Shown here: positions 42,616 to 52,537 of the stretch, in pieces | Position numbering within the stretch: position 1 is the stretch's first letter | Layout of the letters: the number at the start of each line of letters is the position of its first letter | NCBI GenBank assembly: GCA_026168805.1 | Contig: JAPFDS010000060.1 | Location: 1-64,000 of the forward strand | DNA from: Caryophanales bacterium | Lineage (GTDB): Bacteria > Bacillota > Bacilli > Bacillales > Amphibacillaceae | Direction of reading: 5' to 3' | Length of the DNA: 64,000 nt | Notes under the pieces: model-generated | What the model saw: the letters and a program-made list of their open reading frames with translations, nothing else | What the model was told of the DNA's origin: nothing | The model's database searches: none | Translations under genes and position numbers: made by a program

Positions 42616-43800
42616 CTATTTCCCTAACCGACTCACAACTTCTTTTCCAATTTCGATGGATGCGGTTGCTGCTGGGGATGGTGCGTTGCAGACGTGTAAG
42701 CTTTTCTTCCCTTTAATGATCATAAAATCATCAACGAGAGAACCATCTTTGTTTAATGCTTGCGCGCGGACACCGGCTGGTGCTGCGACGAGGTCATCTT
42801 TTTCGATGGCTGGGATGAGTTGTTGCAAGCTTTCGGTGAATTTTTGCTTACTGACCGAACGCATCATCTCCCCTGCGCCAACTTTCATATACTTACCTGC
42901 TAGTTTGATAAACCCTTTATATGTAAGGGTTTCAGCTAGATCTTTCAAGTTAATATCTGTTTTCTTATACCCTTCCCTTTTAAAACCAAGAACGGCGTTT
43001 GGTCCCGCTTCAATTTCCCCATTAATACCACGCGTAAAATGAACACCTAAAAATGGAAATTCAGGGTTCGGAACTGGGTAAATTAGATTTTTAACGAGAT
43101 GCGTACTTTCTTCTTTTAAGGTAAAGTATTCACCACGGAAAGGAACAATTTTCATATCAATGTGGTAGCCTGCCATGTTGGCAATCCGGTCACTTTGCAA
43201 ACCTGCACAGTTGATGACAAAGTCCGTTTTGTATGTTGCTTTGCTTGTTTCAACGGTTACTTCATCGGCGCCTTCATGAATGGCTTCGACTGCTTCTCCA
43301 CAATGAATGTCACTGCCTTGTTCAATAATAATAGAAGCAAATGCTTTCGACACTTCTGTGTAGTCAACAATGCCTGCGTCTTTCACGTGGATGGCTTCCA
43401 CCCCATTTACGTTTGGCTCTACTTCTAGGAGTTGTTCTTGATTTAGGCGTGCAATGTTCAGTTTATTTTGTAATCCTCGCTCATATAAATCATCAAGCAG
43501 TGGACGTTCTTTTTCATTCGTTGCAACGATGACTTTTCCGCACATATCATAGGGAATACCATGTTTTTCACAAAATTCTTGCATGGATTTATTCCCTGCG
43601 CGAGCGAATCGTGCTTTGAAACTTCCTGGTGTGTAATAAATTCCTGAGTGAATAACGCCACTATTGTGTCCGGTTTGGTGTGCCGCAAGTTCGTCTTCTT
43701 TTTCCAACACAAGAATTTTTTTATTCGGATATTTTTCTGCAAGTTCTTTTCCGACGGATAATCCAACGATTCCTCCGCCAATGATTGTATAGTCGTACAT
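42616..43800 (-). CDS. lhgO: L-2-hydroxyglutarate oxidase
   Basis: A 394-residue FAD enzyme. The Rossmann start is IIGGGIVGLSVGKELAE, then HQTGHNSGVIHSGIYY, the LhgO hallmark, and the C-terminal AGVRAQALNKDGSLVDDFMI. It oxidises L-2-hydroxyglutarate to 2-oxoglutarate, passing electrons to the quinone pool. It follows glcF by 12 nt, so it belongs to the 2-hydroxyacid oxidation operon. Confidence 0.92.
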   Translation of the reverse strand: MYDYTIIGGGIVGLSVGKELAEKYPNKKILVLEKEDELAAHQTGHNSGVIHSGIYYTPGSFKARFARAGNKSMQEFCEKHGIPYDMCGKVIVATNEKERPLLDDLYERGLQNKLNIARLNQEQLLEVEPNVNGVEAIHVKDAGIVDYTEVSKAFASIIIEQGSDIHCGEAVEAIHEGADEVTVETSKATYKTDFVINCAGLQSDRIANMAGYHIDMKIVPFRGEYFTLKEESTHLVKNLIYPVPNPEFPFLGVHFTRGINGEIEAGPNAVLGFKREGYKKTDINLKDLAETLTYKGFIKLAGKYMKVGAGEMMRSVSKQKFTESLQQLIPAIEKDDLVAAPAGVRAQALNKDGSLVDDFMIIKGKKSLHVCNAPSPAATASIEIGKEVVSRLGK

Positions 43801-43812
43801 GTGTGTTTCCCC

Positions 43813-45099
43813 CTAAAGTTGAATTTCACAAGCTTCTGCCAGTAGTTGGACGAGATGAACTACTTGCGTTCGCTCCTCGTCGCCAGTTCGCTCGACACCG
43901 ACTTTCATTTGTAAGTGGCACCCTGGATTGGTTGTAATAATGATGTCCGGTTCGATTTCTTTCACGTTGTCCATTTTGTTATCTAAAATCTTCATCGATG
44001 CATCGTAATGTTCGATATTGTATGTTCCTGCAGATCCACAGCACATATGGGCTTCTGGAAGAGGAACGAAATCAATTCCTGGAATGGAATGAATGAGTTT
44101 CAACGGTTCTTCCACTTTGCGTTGTACATTGCTTAGATGGCAAGATGGTTGATAGGTTACTTTTTGATGAATTTCCTTTGTAAAAGGTAAATCAAATTTG
44201 CTTAAAATAACACTGATATCAACGTTTTTCGCTGCAAAAGCTTTCGCCCGTTCTGCCCAGTCGGGTTCGTTTTCTAGTAGAATATCGTACTCCACGAGCA
44301 TGGCTCCACATCCACCAATGCTATTGACGACATAATCAAAGTTGTGCTTTTCAAATGCTTCAATGTTTTGTTTCGCAAGACGTTTCGTTGTATCTGTTTC
44401 ACCACTATGATGCTGCAATGCTCCGCAACACGTTTGTTCTTTAATGACCGTCACTTCACAGCCGGCCGCTTCTAGTAATTTCATGCTTAATGTATTGATC
44501 TCAGAAAACATCACATCCATAATACAGCCAACGAAAAAGCCAATGTGCAGTTTCGGTTGTTTGGTCGGCTCATACTGTTTGGCACGATTTCTGCGCTTCA
44601 TCGGTCCTTCGACTTTAGGCATGGCTCGCTCAAATGTTCGTAATTTTTCCGGTAAGATGTTGATCATTTTCGTTTTACGGGCGAGTGTTTGTAAACCTGT
44701 TTTTTGGTAAAATGCCAGACCAGCACTGCCGACAGATAATATTTTCGAACTTGGAAATGACTTTTTGAACATAAAGTCTTGAAATAATTTCACGTGTTTC
44801 GGCATTGTCTTTTTCTTTTCTGCTTGTAAAACTTCTTTTGCGGAGTCAAGAATGCGTCCGTATTGTACGTTTGTTGGACAAACGACTTCACAGGCGCGGC
44901 ATCCAAGACATAAATCAATCGGTCCTTCTAATTCGGAATACGTAATTTTTCCTTCGGCGGCCATTTTAACGAGATTGATTCGTCCCCGAGGTGATTGTGC
45001 TTCACTGCCCATCGACACGTACGTCGGACAGGCGGGTAAACAGTAGCCACACTGGACACAATCAAAGGTTTCTTCATAGGCTAATTTCGGTTCAGTCAT
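43813..45099 (-). CDS. glcF: Glycolate oxidase-type iron-sulfur subunit
   Basis: A 428-residue protein. Two 4Fe-4S sites (CVQCGYCLPACP, CLGCRACEVVCP) are followed by two CCG-type cysteine-rich domains (QTCCGALQHHSGE and HMCCGSAGTYN). It passes electrons from the FAD subunit. The ATG overlaps glcD by 8 nt. No glcE is present, as in the two-subunit B. subtilis form (YsfC-YsfD). Confidence 0.92.
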   Translation of the reverse strand: MTEPKLAYEETFDCVQCGYCLPACPTYVSMGSEAQSPRGRINLVKMAAEGKITYSELEGPIDLCLGCRACEVVCPTNVQYGRILDSAKEVLQAEKKKTMPKHVKLFQDFMFKKSFPSSKILSVGSAGLAFYQKTGLQTLARKTKMINILPEKLRTFERAMPKVEGPMKRRNRAKQYEPTKQPKLHIGFFVGCIMDVMFSEINTLSMKLLEAAGCEVTVIKEQTCCGALQHHSGETDTTKRLAKQNIEAFEKHNFDYVVNSIGGCGAMLVEYDILLENEPDWAERAKAFAAKNVDISVILSKFDLPFTKEIHQKVTYQPSCHLSNVQRKVEEPLKLIHSIPGIDFVPLPEAHMCCGSAGTYNIEHYDASMKILDNKMDNVKEIEPDIIITTNPGCHLQMKVGVERTGDEERTQVVHLVQLLAEACEIQL

Positions 45100-46510
45100 C
45101 GGTCAACACCAACTTTTGCCCAGGTTCTGGGAAGATCTTTCCGGGATTTAGGATGTTATTAGGATCCCAACTCGTTTTGATTCGTTTCATTAAATCAAGC
45201 CCAACTTCCCCAAGTTCCATTTCCATAAAAGGAGCTTTGAGTGTGCCGATTCCGTGCTCGCCTGATAATGTACCACCAAGATCAACTGCTGCTTCGAAAA
45301 TTTCACCAACGGCCTGTTCCACACGGCGCATTTCTTCATGATCGCGTTTGTCCGCAATGATATTTGGGTGTAAGTTTCCATCTCCAGCATGGCCAAAAAC
45401 GACTAAATCGACATCGTACTTTTCTTTAATGACCATTAGTCGTTCAAACATTTCCGGAATTTTACTCCGGGGAACGGTTGCGTCTTCAGAGATTTTCGTT
45501 GGTTTCTCACGGACGATTGCTGGAGATACGAGTTTGCGCGCTTTCCATAGTTCTTGCTCTTCCTCCGCGGTTTCAGCAACTTGTACATCCGCCATATGTG
45601 CTTTGGTACATGCTTCTTTCACACGCTCCATTTCATCTTCAATCGCTCGTGGATGGCCATCGAGTTCAATCAAAAGAAGTGCGCCTGCATCTGTTGGAAG
45701 ACCAAGAGGTTCATATTCTTCTACCGCGACAATCGATGCGTTGTCCATAATTTCAAGTTTAGAAGGGACGATTCCGGATGTTAAAATTAATGTGACTGCT
45801 TTACCCGCATCAACAATATTATGAAACACTGTCATCATCGTTTTGGTTGCCAGTGGTTTTGGATGAAGTCTCACCGTTGCTTCTGTAATAACGCCAAGAG
45901 TTCCTTCCGAACCGACAATGAGTTTTGTTAGATCAAAGCCAGTCACGTTTTTAATCGTCCGACCACCCGTGCGAATCACTTCGCCTTCAGGGGTAACGAC
46001 TTCAAGACCAATGACGTAATCTTTTGTGACACCGTACTTTAGACCACGAGGACCACCGGAGTTTTCGGCTAAGTTTCCTCCGATCGTCGAAACGTGCGCA
46101 CTACTTGGATCTGGCGGATACATCAGTCCTTCTTTCATCGCTGCATCGTTGATATCTGCCGTAATAACGCCTGGAGAAACAGTCGCGACCATGTCAATTG
46201 GGTCAATGTCTAACTGATCATTCCACTGGGATAAATCAAGCACAATTCCACCGTGCACAGGAAGAGACCCCCCGCTTAATCCGGTTGCTTGACCTCTCGG
46301 ATATACAGCGACATTGTGTTGGTTCGCCAGCTTCATAATTGCTGCAACTTCAGTCGTGGACATTGCTTGCACGACAATATCTGGTGTAAAGGAGCCAAAA
46401 GATGCATCAAATGAGTAGCTTACGAGATCAAACGTCTCTGTTAAAATACGTGTTTCATCTTGGATGATTTCTGAAAGAAGGGTATGCAACTCTTCTGTCT
46501 TAATTCCCAT
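45092..46510 (-). CDS. glcD: FAD-linked glycolate/D-2-hydroxyacid oxidase subunit
   Basis: A 472-residue VAO-type flavoprotein: PRGQATGLSGGSLP (phosphate loop), EGTLGVITEATVRL, and the C-terminal GTLSGEHGIGTLK. It oxidises glycolate or a related 2-hydroxyacid; D-lactate or D-2-hydroxyglutarate is also possible. ATG 46510 has AGGTGG 8 nt upstream and overlaps the fadR-type gene by 11 nt. Confidence 0.9.
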   Translation of the reverse strand: MGIKTEELHTLLSEIIQDETRILTETFDLVSYSFDASFGSFTPDIVVQAMSTTEVAAIMKLANQHNVAVYPRGQATGLSGGSLPVHGGIVLDLSQWNDQLDIDPIDMVATVSPGVITADINDAAMKEGLMYPPDPSSAHVSTIGGNLAENSGGPRGLKYGVTKDYVIGLEVVTPEGEVIRTGGRTIKNVTGFDLTKLIVGSEGTLGVITEATVRLHPKPLATKTMMTVFHNIVDAGKAVTLILTSGIVPSKLEIMDNASIVAVEEYEPLGLPTDAGALLLIELDGHPRAIEDEMERVKEACTKAHMADVQVAETAEEEQELWKARKLVSPAIVREKPTKISEDATVPRSKIPEMFERLMVIKEKYDVDLVVFGHAGDGNLHPNIIADKRDHEEMRRVEQAVGEIFEAAVDLGGTLSGEHGIGTLKAPFMEMELGEVGLDLMKRIKTSWDPNNILNPGKIFPEPGQKLVLTDD

Positions 46511-47237
46511 CAGTGTTCCCACCTTTGTTGTTTGAATTTCGTTTAAATCGTTCTTTTGTGCCTAAATGGTGTTCCCACATAGCTTTTCTTGCTTTCTCTG
46601 GTTCATGATTCATAATCGCGTGATAAATGTTCGTATGTTCTTCCAACACTTCATTGTTTAAAATCTCGTCATTCACAGAAATATAGCGACTTTCTTTCAA
46701 CCCGGTAATCATTTTTTGAGCGATGACATTCATCACTTCAAGTAACACTGGATTATTCGCTCCTTCTACAATCGTAAAATGAAACTGATAATCTTCTTCA
46801 ATGGCCGTTTCTGCTAATCTTTCTGAATGAATGAGTTGTTCATAGCATTCTGTTAATCGTTTGCGTTGTGCGCTGGTCATTCGCTTGGTGGCGTAATATG
46901 CTGCGTCCCCTTCAATGGCTTGCCGTAGCTCAATCACATCTGAAAAGTCTGAAGAGCGTTCATCAATCATATGGGACAATCTAAATACAATCTGGCTTTT
47001 AGAATCATCATTTAAATACATGCCTACTCCCGGTTTGACCGTAACAATCCCAGATGTTTCGAGTACTGTAATAGCTTCCTTTACAGAAGTTCGAGCGACA
47101 TGTAGCTTCTCAGCTAGCTCTCTTTCAGCAGGAAGTTTGTCCCCTGGCTGAATGTTTCCTTTTTCGATGGCAATTTTAATTTGATCAATCACATATTGAT
47201 ACACACGTTTTTTTCGTTCAATTGGTTTAAATACCAT
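46500..47237 (-). CDS. FadR-type GntR regulator of the glc operon
   Basis: A 245-residue protein with N-terminal GntR winged helix (DKLPAERELAEKLHVARTSVKEAITVLETSG) and a C-terminal FCD ligand domain with conserved His/Asp residues. It is the first gene of the glcD-glcF-lhgO operon, translationally overlapping glcD. A perfect 9-bp inverted repeat lies 19 bp upstream of its start. Ligand probably the hydroxyacid substrate. Confidence 0.9.
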   Translation of the reverse strand: MVFKPIERKKRVYQYVIDQIKIAIEKGNIQPGDKLPAERELAEKLHVARTSVKEAITVLETSGIVTVKPGVGMYLNDDSKSQIVFRLSHMIDERSSDFSDVIELRQAIEGDAAYYATKRMTSAQRKRLTECYEQLIHSERLAETAIEEDYQFHFTIVEGANNPVLLEVMNVIAQKMITGLKESRYISVNDEILNNEVLEEHTNIYHAIMNHEPEKARKAMWEHHLGTKERFKRNSNNKGGNTDGN

Positions 47238-47255
47238 ATCTATCCTCTTTTCACG

Positions 47256-47280
47256 TTGTGGACTAGTGGTCAGTCCACAA
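47256..47280. promoter_or_regulatory. Probable GntR/FadR operator
   Basis: TTGTGGACT-agtggtc-AGTCCACAA, a perfect 9-bp inverted repeat upstream of the first FadR-type gene. The inner TGGTCAG matches the GT...AC half sites of FadR-type operators. Confidence 0.75.
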
Positions 47281-47332
47281 CAATTGAAGAAAAAGAAACA
47301 ACAGATGGTTGTCTCTTCTTCTACGTGTTTTT

Positions 47333-48052
47333 TTACTTCACACGCGCTGCCGGTGATAGGTTTTCATCCGCTAACTTGTTTCGAGCATTTGTTAAGTGAT
47401 GAATCACCGCTGAACGTGCCGCTTCACTATCACGAGCTTTAATAGCTTCATAAATGCGTTCATGTTCGCCGTATACTTCTTTCCGCTTCATTTCCCACCC
47501 TAAGTTTTTCGAAAGTGAAAACTTCAGTGCTTTTATATGCAAGTCTGATAAATTTTCGATGGCTTGGTTCAGAAATGGATTTGCCGCTGCTTTTACAATG
47601 GTTTCGTGAAAATTGTAATCTGCTTCAAACCCGATGATTTGATCATCTTTTACAGTCATACTGAATGCATCTAAACTTTCTTTTAATCGCTTGAGGTCTT
47701 TTTCCGTATGCCTTTCAGCTGCAAGAGCTGCAGCTTCGGCTTCAATAATGGTTCGCATTTCTAGTAAATCACGAACCTCTTCAACCGTAATCATTTCAAA
47801 TTGAACAGGTTCAAGCATTTCAGCAAAGTTAATTTCTTTGATCCACGTTCTCCCACCTTGACGGGATTCGGTGAGTCCAGTTGCTGATAAGACACTTAAT
47901 GCTTCACGAATGGGCGTTCGACTCACTCCAAATAATTTAACGAGTTCTGACTCAGATGGAAGTTGAGTATTAGGAGCGTAATCGCCATTCCGAATCTTTT
48001 CTTTTAATTTTTCATAGACAAGTTCAGATACTTTCTTACGTTCGATTTGCAT
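47333..48052 (-). CDS. Second FadR-type GntR regulator
   Basis: A 239-residue GntR/FCD protein (TQLPSESELVKLFGVSRTPIREALSVLSATG). It lies between the TRAP permease and the first regulator. Only about 30% similar to the first, so it probably senses another ligand or regulates the transporter. It ends 95 bp before the first regulator gene begins. Confidence 0.88.
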   Translation of the reverse strand: MQIERKKVSELVYEKLKEKIRNGDYAPNTQLPSESELVKLFGVSRTPIREALSVLSATGLTESRQGGRTWIKEINFAEMLEPVQFEMITVEEVRDLLEMRTIIEAEAAALAAERHTEKDLKRLKESLDAFSMTVKDDQIIGFEADYNFHETIVKAAANPFLNQAIENLSDLHIKALKFSLSKNLGWEMKRKEVYGEHERIYEAIKARDSEAARSAVIHHLTNARNKLADENLSPAARVK

Positions 48053-48172
48053 AGAAATCTACTCCCTATCGTTCTTGGGTATCTATTCATTATTTCCACA
48101 CAAGTGATTGCTTACGATTGTGTAGTATTCATGGAAGTATTTACACATCACTTACGTTGCTAGCACCCTCAT

Positions 48173-50149
48173 TTATACATTCATTGTTTCATAGTTTTCG
48201 TTAGCTGCCAATTTATTTGAGCGAACGATATGCCATGTGAGTAGTAGAATACCTACAGCTAAACCAATTCCGTCTGTCATAAGGCCTGGTTTAATGAGTA
48301 AGAATGCTGCAACGATAAATCCTATACGTTCGATAATATTTAACTTCGATCTAAAGAAGTTGAAGATGGCCATGGATAATAAGAACACACCAAGCAATGC
48401 TGTGAGCAAGACAAGAATGATGTCGAGCGCAGGTGCAATTTCTCCTGTTTCTGTTTGCATAACCATGACTGGATTATATGCAATCATAAATGGAATAATG
48501 AATCCTGGTAAACATAACTTCAGTGCGGTCCACGACGTCTGCATCGGGTTTCCGCCGGCAATTCCGGATGCCGTATACGCCGCTAATGCTACTGGTGGGG
48601 TTACATTTGATAAAGCACCAAACCAAAATACGAAAAAGTGTGCGGCAACTGGGTTAACTCCAGCTTCGACTAATGCTGGTGCTGCTGTTACAGCAACAAC
48701 AATATATAAAGCTGTCGACGGCAACCCCATACTTAATACGATACAAGTAATCATCACTAAAACTAGGACGATGGCTAAAATTCCACCTGATAGATCAATA
48801 ATGTTATAAGCAAGTGTAGAACCTAGACCAGTCATAGTGACAACTGCGATAATAATTCCAACCGAAGCACACGCAATCGCTACTTGAATGGAACCTTTTG
48901 CACCGTCAATAAGTGCTTTCGCTGCTTTTGAAATGGTGATGCGATTGTCTTTGTTTTTCGTTAAATAACTTGCAATCAATGCTGCAATAATTCCTGCAAA
49001 CCCGGCAAAAATTGGTGTTTTACCTGATAAAAGTGTTGCAAACACGACGATTAAAGGTACGAGTAGCATTCCGCCTTCTTTTAATACTGCCCATACTTGC
49101 GGAATCGAATCTTTACTCATTCCTTTTAACCCTTGTTTTTTCGCTTCGAGGTCAATGGCAATGACGAGTCCTGCGTAATACAGTATCGCTGGGATAATCG
49201 CCGCAAGTACAATAATGTTGTACCCCACTCCGAGGAATCCAGCCATAATAAATGCAGCAGCTCCCATGATCGGTGGCATAACCATTCCACCAGTGGATGC
49301 GGCCGCTTCAACGGCTCCGGCGAATCTTGGTTTCAGTCCGATGTTTTTCATAAGAGGGATGGTAAATGTTCCTGTAGTTGCTACGTTTGCGACTGCACTA
49401 CCACTTAATGTTCCTGTTAATGCACTAGAAATAACCGCTACTTGAGCTGGCCCACCACGACGTTGTCCAGCAATGGCAATCGCTAGATCGTTAAATAACC
49501 GTGTTGCTCCACTCGCGTTTAAAAATGCACCAAACAAAATAAATAAAATAATGTATGTCGTCGCTATGGAGAATGTCATTCCGAAGATCCCTTCCGTCGT
49601 CATGTACGTACGGAATAATAGTCTTTCAATCGAGAACCCTGCATGTCCAAAAACCCCTGGAAAGTGCGGTCCGAACACTGCATAGACCAGCGCAATGGCG
49701 GAAAGAATTGGAATGAAAATACCAATACTTCTACGCGCTACTTCCAAAAGAACGATAATCGTAATAATGGCAAACACGTAATCCATCGTAATGGCCTGTG
49801 ACATACGATCGACGTGAATCACTGAATAGTTTAATAGTAAATAACCAGTTCCTGCTACACCTGCAATGACTAAAATGAGATCAACAACTGTAATCCTCTT
49901 TTTATTACTGCGTTTAGTAGCTGGGTATAAAAAGAATGCTAATATGAAAATTAATCCTAGAAAAATGACATTTCGGTAAATTTCCTGGATGTTTGAAAAT
50001 CCATTTACATAAATGGAAAATAAAGATAATAAAAGTGCGGCTCCGACAACAATCTTTGCTTGATAGCCTGTGAGCTCACGCGCTCCACCTCCGCCCTCTT
50101 TATCAATTTCTTGATAGTCATCATGTTTGTTATTCTTCTTTTTAAACAT
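48173..50149 (-). CDS. TRAP transporter, fused 4TM/12TM permease
   Basis: A 658-residue permease with about 16-18 helices combining the small (DctQ-like) and large (DctM-like) TRAP subunits, the form paired with TAXI receptors. Signatures: SSALTGTLSGSAVANVATTG, STGGMVMPPIMGAAAF and SMGLPSTALYIVVAVTAAP. ATG 50149 is preferred over GTG 50161. It imports organic acids with Na+. The substrate probably feeds the adjacent 2-hydroxyacid oxidation operon. Confidence 0.9.
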   Translation of the reverse strand: MFKKKNNKHDDYQEIDKEGGGGARELTGYQAKIVVGAALLLSLFSIYVNGFSNIQEIYRNVIFLGLIFILAFFLYPATKRSNKKRITVVDLILVIAGVAGTGYLLLNYSVIHVDRMSQAITMDYVFAIITIIVLLEVARRSIGIFIPILSAIALVYAVFGPHFPGVFGHAGFSIERLLFRTYMTTEGIFGMTFSIATTYIILFILFGAFLNASGATRLFNDLAIAIAGQRRGGPAQVAVISSALTGTLSGSAVANVATTGTFTIPLMKNIGLKPRFAGAVEAAASTGGMVMPPIMGAAAFIMAGFLGVGYNIIVLAAIIPAILYYAGLVIAIDLEAKKQGLKGMSKDSIPQVWAVLKEGGMLLVPLIVVFATLLSGKTPIFAGFAGIIAALIASYLTKNKDNRITISKAAKALIDGAKGSIQVAIACASVGIIIAVVTMTGLGSTLAYNIIDLSGGILAIVLVLVMITCIVLSMGLPSTALYIVVAVTAAPALVEAGVNPVAAHFFVFWFGALSNVTPPVALAAYTASGIAGGNPMQTSWTALKLCLPGFIIPFMIAYNPVMVMQTETGEIAPALDIILVLLTALLGVFLLSMAIFNFFRSKLNIIERIGFIVAAFLLIKPGLMTDGIGLAVGILLLTWHIVRSNKLAANENYETMNV

Positions 50150-50223
50150 CCTGCTTCCCACCCATCTATAAAATGTAATGCGTTTTCATTTGTTTATATA
50201 CGATAAGTCCCCTATATCACTTC

Positions 50224-50260
50224 AACATGTAGGTACGGAAAATATCCGCAACTACATGTT
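50224..50260 (-). promoter_or_regulatory. Hairpin between TRAP receptor and permease genes
   Basis: AACATGTAG and CTACATGTT (9 bp) enclose an inner CGGA/TCCG stem. No T run follows, so it is more likely an mRNA stability or partial attenuation element that gives more receptor than permease. Confidence 0.55.
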
Positions 50261-50297
50261 GTGTAAAAATCGTGATATTGGTTAAAAAGTTGTTGAA

Positions 50298-51290
50298 TTA
50301 CTCTGCTTCTGGCGGAACTAATTCATCTGGAATATCCATGTCTTGCTCTTCAAAGTACTTATACGCTCCGATGTGCAGTGGTGCTGGTAATCCGTCTAAT
50401 GCTGTTTCGAGCGTTACTTCTTCTGCTGAACTATGGATTCCTTGTACATCATCTAAGTTTTCATAAATTGCTTTGGTAATTTCATAGGCAGTGTCTTCAC
50501 TCATCTCTTCAGACACTCCTAAGAAGTTTGGTTGAGCAATTGTTTCAATATCTTCGTCTACTTTTGGATACGTTCCACCAGGAATAACGAATCTATACCA
50601 AGTGTTGTATATGCTATTGATTTCATCTAATTGTTCATCGGTAACTTCTAAAACCGTTCCTTTATATCCACTTGCATACATATCTGTAATCGCTGATACC
50701 GGAACTCCTGCTGGTGTAGATGCTCCGTCTAGACGACCATCACGCATAGCAGAAATCGCGTCATCATAGCCTAAATATTCTGGTTTGATATCGTCTTTCG
50801 TTAAATCAACACCTTCCATCATTACGAGTGTTGATTGTTCTGTACCACTTGCTTGCGGTCCAACAGAGAATGATTTTCCTTCAATATCAGAAATGGTTCC
50901 TGTATCTACTTTGTCATCTGCTAAAATAAAGTGCTCAATGTTTGGCCATAACATGGAAATCGAACGTAAACCATCATACGGTTCTCCCTCAAAGTTTCCA
51001 GTGCCATCTACGGCTTGTGCGCCAATTAATCCTTGTAGAATTGCTACGTCTGCTTCACCGTTGCGCAGAAGATCAATGTTTTCGACTGACCCTGCTGAAG
51101 ATTGTCCCGTAGCGTTCATTCCTTCGATGTTGTCAGACCAAACATTACCGAGACCTACACCAATTGGATAGTATGTCCCTCCAGAAGATGCCGTTGCAAT
51201 GGTTAAGTATTCTTTATCACCATCGCCATCCCCACATGCTGCTAATATAAGTGCACTCATAACTAAAAATATTCCTACAATACGTTTCAT
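50298..51290 (-). CDS. TAXI-family TRAP solute-binding lipoprotein
   Basis: A 330-residue lipoprotein (lipobox LAAC) with TIATASSGGTYYPIGVGLG, the TAXI N-terminal signature, then RNGEADVAILQ and FSVGPQASGTEQST. It captures the solute outside the cell and delivers it to the fused permease. It is the first gene of the transporter operon. AGGAAAC site before the ATG. Confidence 0.9.
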   Translation of the reverse strand: MKRIVGIFLVMSALILAACGDGDGDKEYLTIATASSGGTYYPIGVGLGNVWSDNIEGMNATGQSSAGSVENIDLLRNGEADVAILQGLIGAQAVDGTGNFEGEPYDGLRSISMLWPNIEHFILADDKVDTGTISDIEGKSFSVGPQASGTEQSTLVMMEGVDLTKDDIKPEYLGYDDAISAMRDGRLDGASTPAGVPVSAITDMYASGYKGTVLEVTDEQLDEINSIYNTWYRFVIPGGTYPKVDEDIETIAQPNFLGVSEEMSEDTAYEITKAIYENLDDVQGIHSSAEEVTLETALDGLPAPLHIGAYKYFEEQDMDIPDELVPPEAE

Positions 51291-51444
51291 ATTGTTTCCT
51301 CCATTCTTGATGTAAGCGTTTTTTCAAACTTGTAATACAAGTATACAATAACACAACTTTAAAAATCAATAGAATTCTATATTTTTTTGTAATCACTTAC
51401 ATGTCTCACTTTTCAAAACCTTGTCACGATGCGTTTTTCTGCAT

Positions 51445-51487
51445 TAAAAAAGTAGATTCTCTCCACAAATTGGAAGTGAATCTACTC
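51445..51487 (-). terminator. Terminator of the tagA-like gene
   Basis: AGTAGATTC and GAATCTACT form a 9-bp stem; on the minus strand a T run follows. Confidence 0.85.
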
Positions 51488-51512
51488 ATTTTGCTAGCTT
51501 TTTGTAATGATT

Positions 51513-52241
51513 TTAGTCTTTTTTCCCTTGTCCGATGGCTATTAAAAACATAAATCGAAGCGACGTAAAAATTCGAAAGACGCGACTCGGTTGAATAACG
51601 ATGCGATACAGCCATTCTAGATTGAGTTTCATCCATATTTCTGGAGCCCGCTTAGCTGCTCCCGCATATACATCAAAACTTCCACCGACGCCCATAAATA
51701 ATCCCTTATGAAATAGATGTTTATATTTGGCAATCCAAAGTTCTTGTTTCGGAGCACCGACGGCAACAAAAACAATATCAGGATCTGTCGCAGCTACACG
51801 CTCTGCAAGAGATCTATCATCTATATCAAAAAAACCATGATGATTTCCTGCTACTTTAAGCTTTGGAAAAGTTTTTTTAATCTGGGCTACGGCTCGTTCA
51901 TTCACCGATTGTTCTGCCCCAAGAAAATAACAAGAGTAGCCTTTTTCTTCTGCAAGATGGAGCAACGCATCAACTACTTCAATTCCAGGAATACGTTCCT
52001 TCAATGGTTGCTTCATCATTTTTGCTGCATAAATAATCCCAATTCCGTCTGGACACACATAATCAGCAGCTTGAACCACTTGTTTATATGCGTTGTTTTC
52101 GCGTGTTTTCATTACAATTTCTGGATTTGCTGTAACCACAGTTGTTTGCTCGGCTGTTTCTAAGCGTGGCGTTAAATAATCTTCTATAAATTCTTTTTTC
52201 GTTGCATTTGTAAATGGAATTCCCATAATAACATGCTTCAT
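51513..52241 (-). CDS. tagA: WecG/TagA/CpsF-family ManNAc transferase
   Basis: A 242-residue GT26 glycosyltransferase. ADYVCPDGIGIIYAAKMM carries the catalytic Asp, and SCYFLGAEQSV plus FVAVGAPKQELWIAKY mark the family. It adds ManNAc to GlcNAc-PP-undecaprenol, the second step of wall teichoic acid linkage. ATG 52241 with AAAGGG upstream. It is near the LCP ligase and about 10 kb from tagO. Confidence 0.88.
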   Translation of the reverse strand: MKHVIMGIPFTNATKKEFIEDYLTPRLETAEQTTVVTANPEIVMKTRENNAYKQVVQAADYVCPDGIGIIYAAKMMKQPLKERIPGIEVVDALLHLAEEKGYSCYFLGAEQSVNERAVAQIKKTFPKLKVAGNHHGFFDIDDRSLAERVAATDPDIVFVAVGAPKQELWIAKYKHLFHKGLFMGVGGSFDVYAGAAKRAPEIWMKLNLEWLYRIVIQPSRVFRIFTSLRFMFLIAIGQGKKD

Positions 52242-52537
52242 ATGTACGTATTCCCTTTCTTCATATATATATCTTTTTTCACCCAAAAGTGAAACGTTTT
52301 ATGGCGTTTTACGTCTTATATATAGGATGTAACATTTTGAATGTAATTTGTTATCAAAATGTACTATACTTTAATGTCATTTCATAGTAAACTATGAGAT
52401 AATTCATAATTAGTGTTAACAATGAATATGTGCATGTGTTGCGCATATCATATCATGCCTATGGACTTTTATCTATTTTCAGTTATTTTATGGAAATATT
52501 TTTATTATACGAAATTATACCAAAGGGGTTTTAATAT

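Noticed and set aside
50180-50196. Catabolite-responsive element (cre) near the TRAP genes
   Set aside because: TGTAATGCGTTTTCA has one extra base compared with the consensus; a similar partial match at 51312 also fails at its end.
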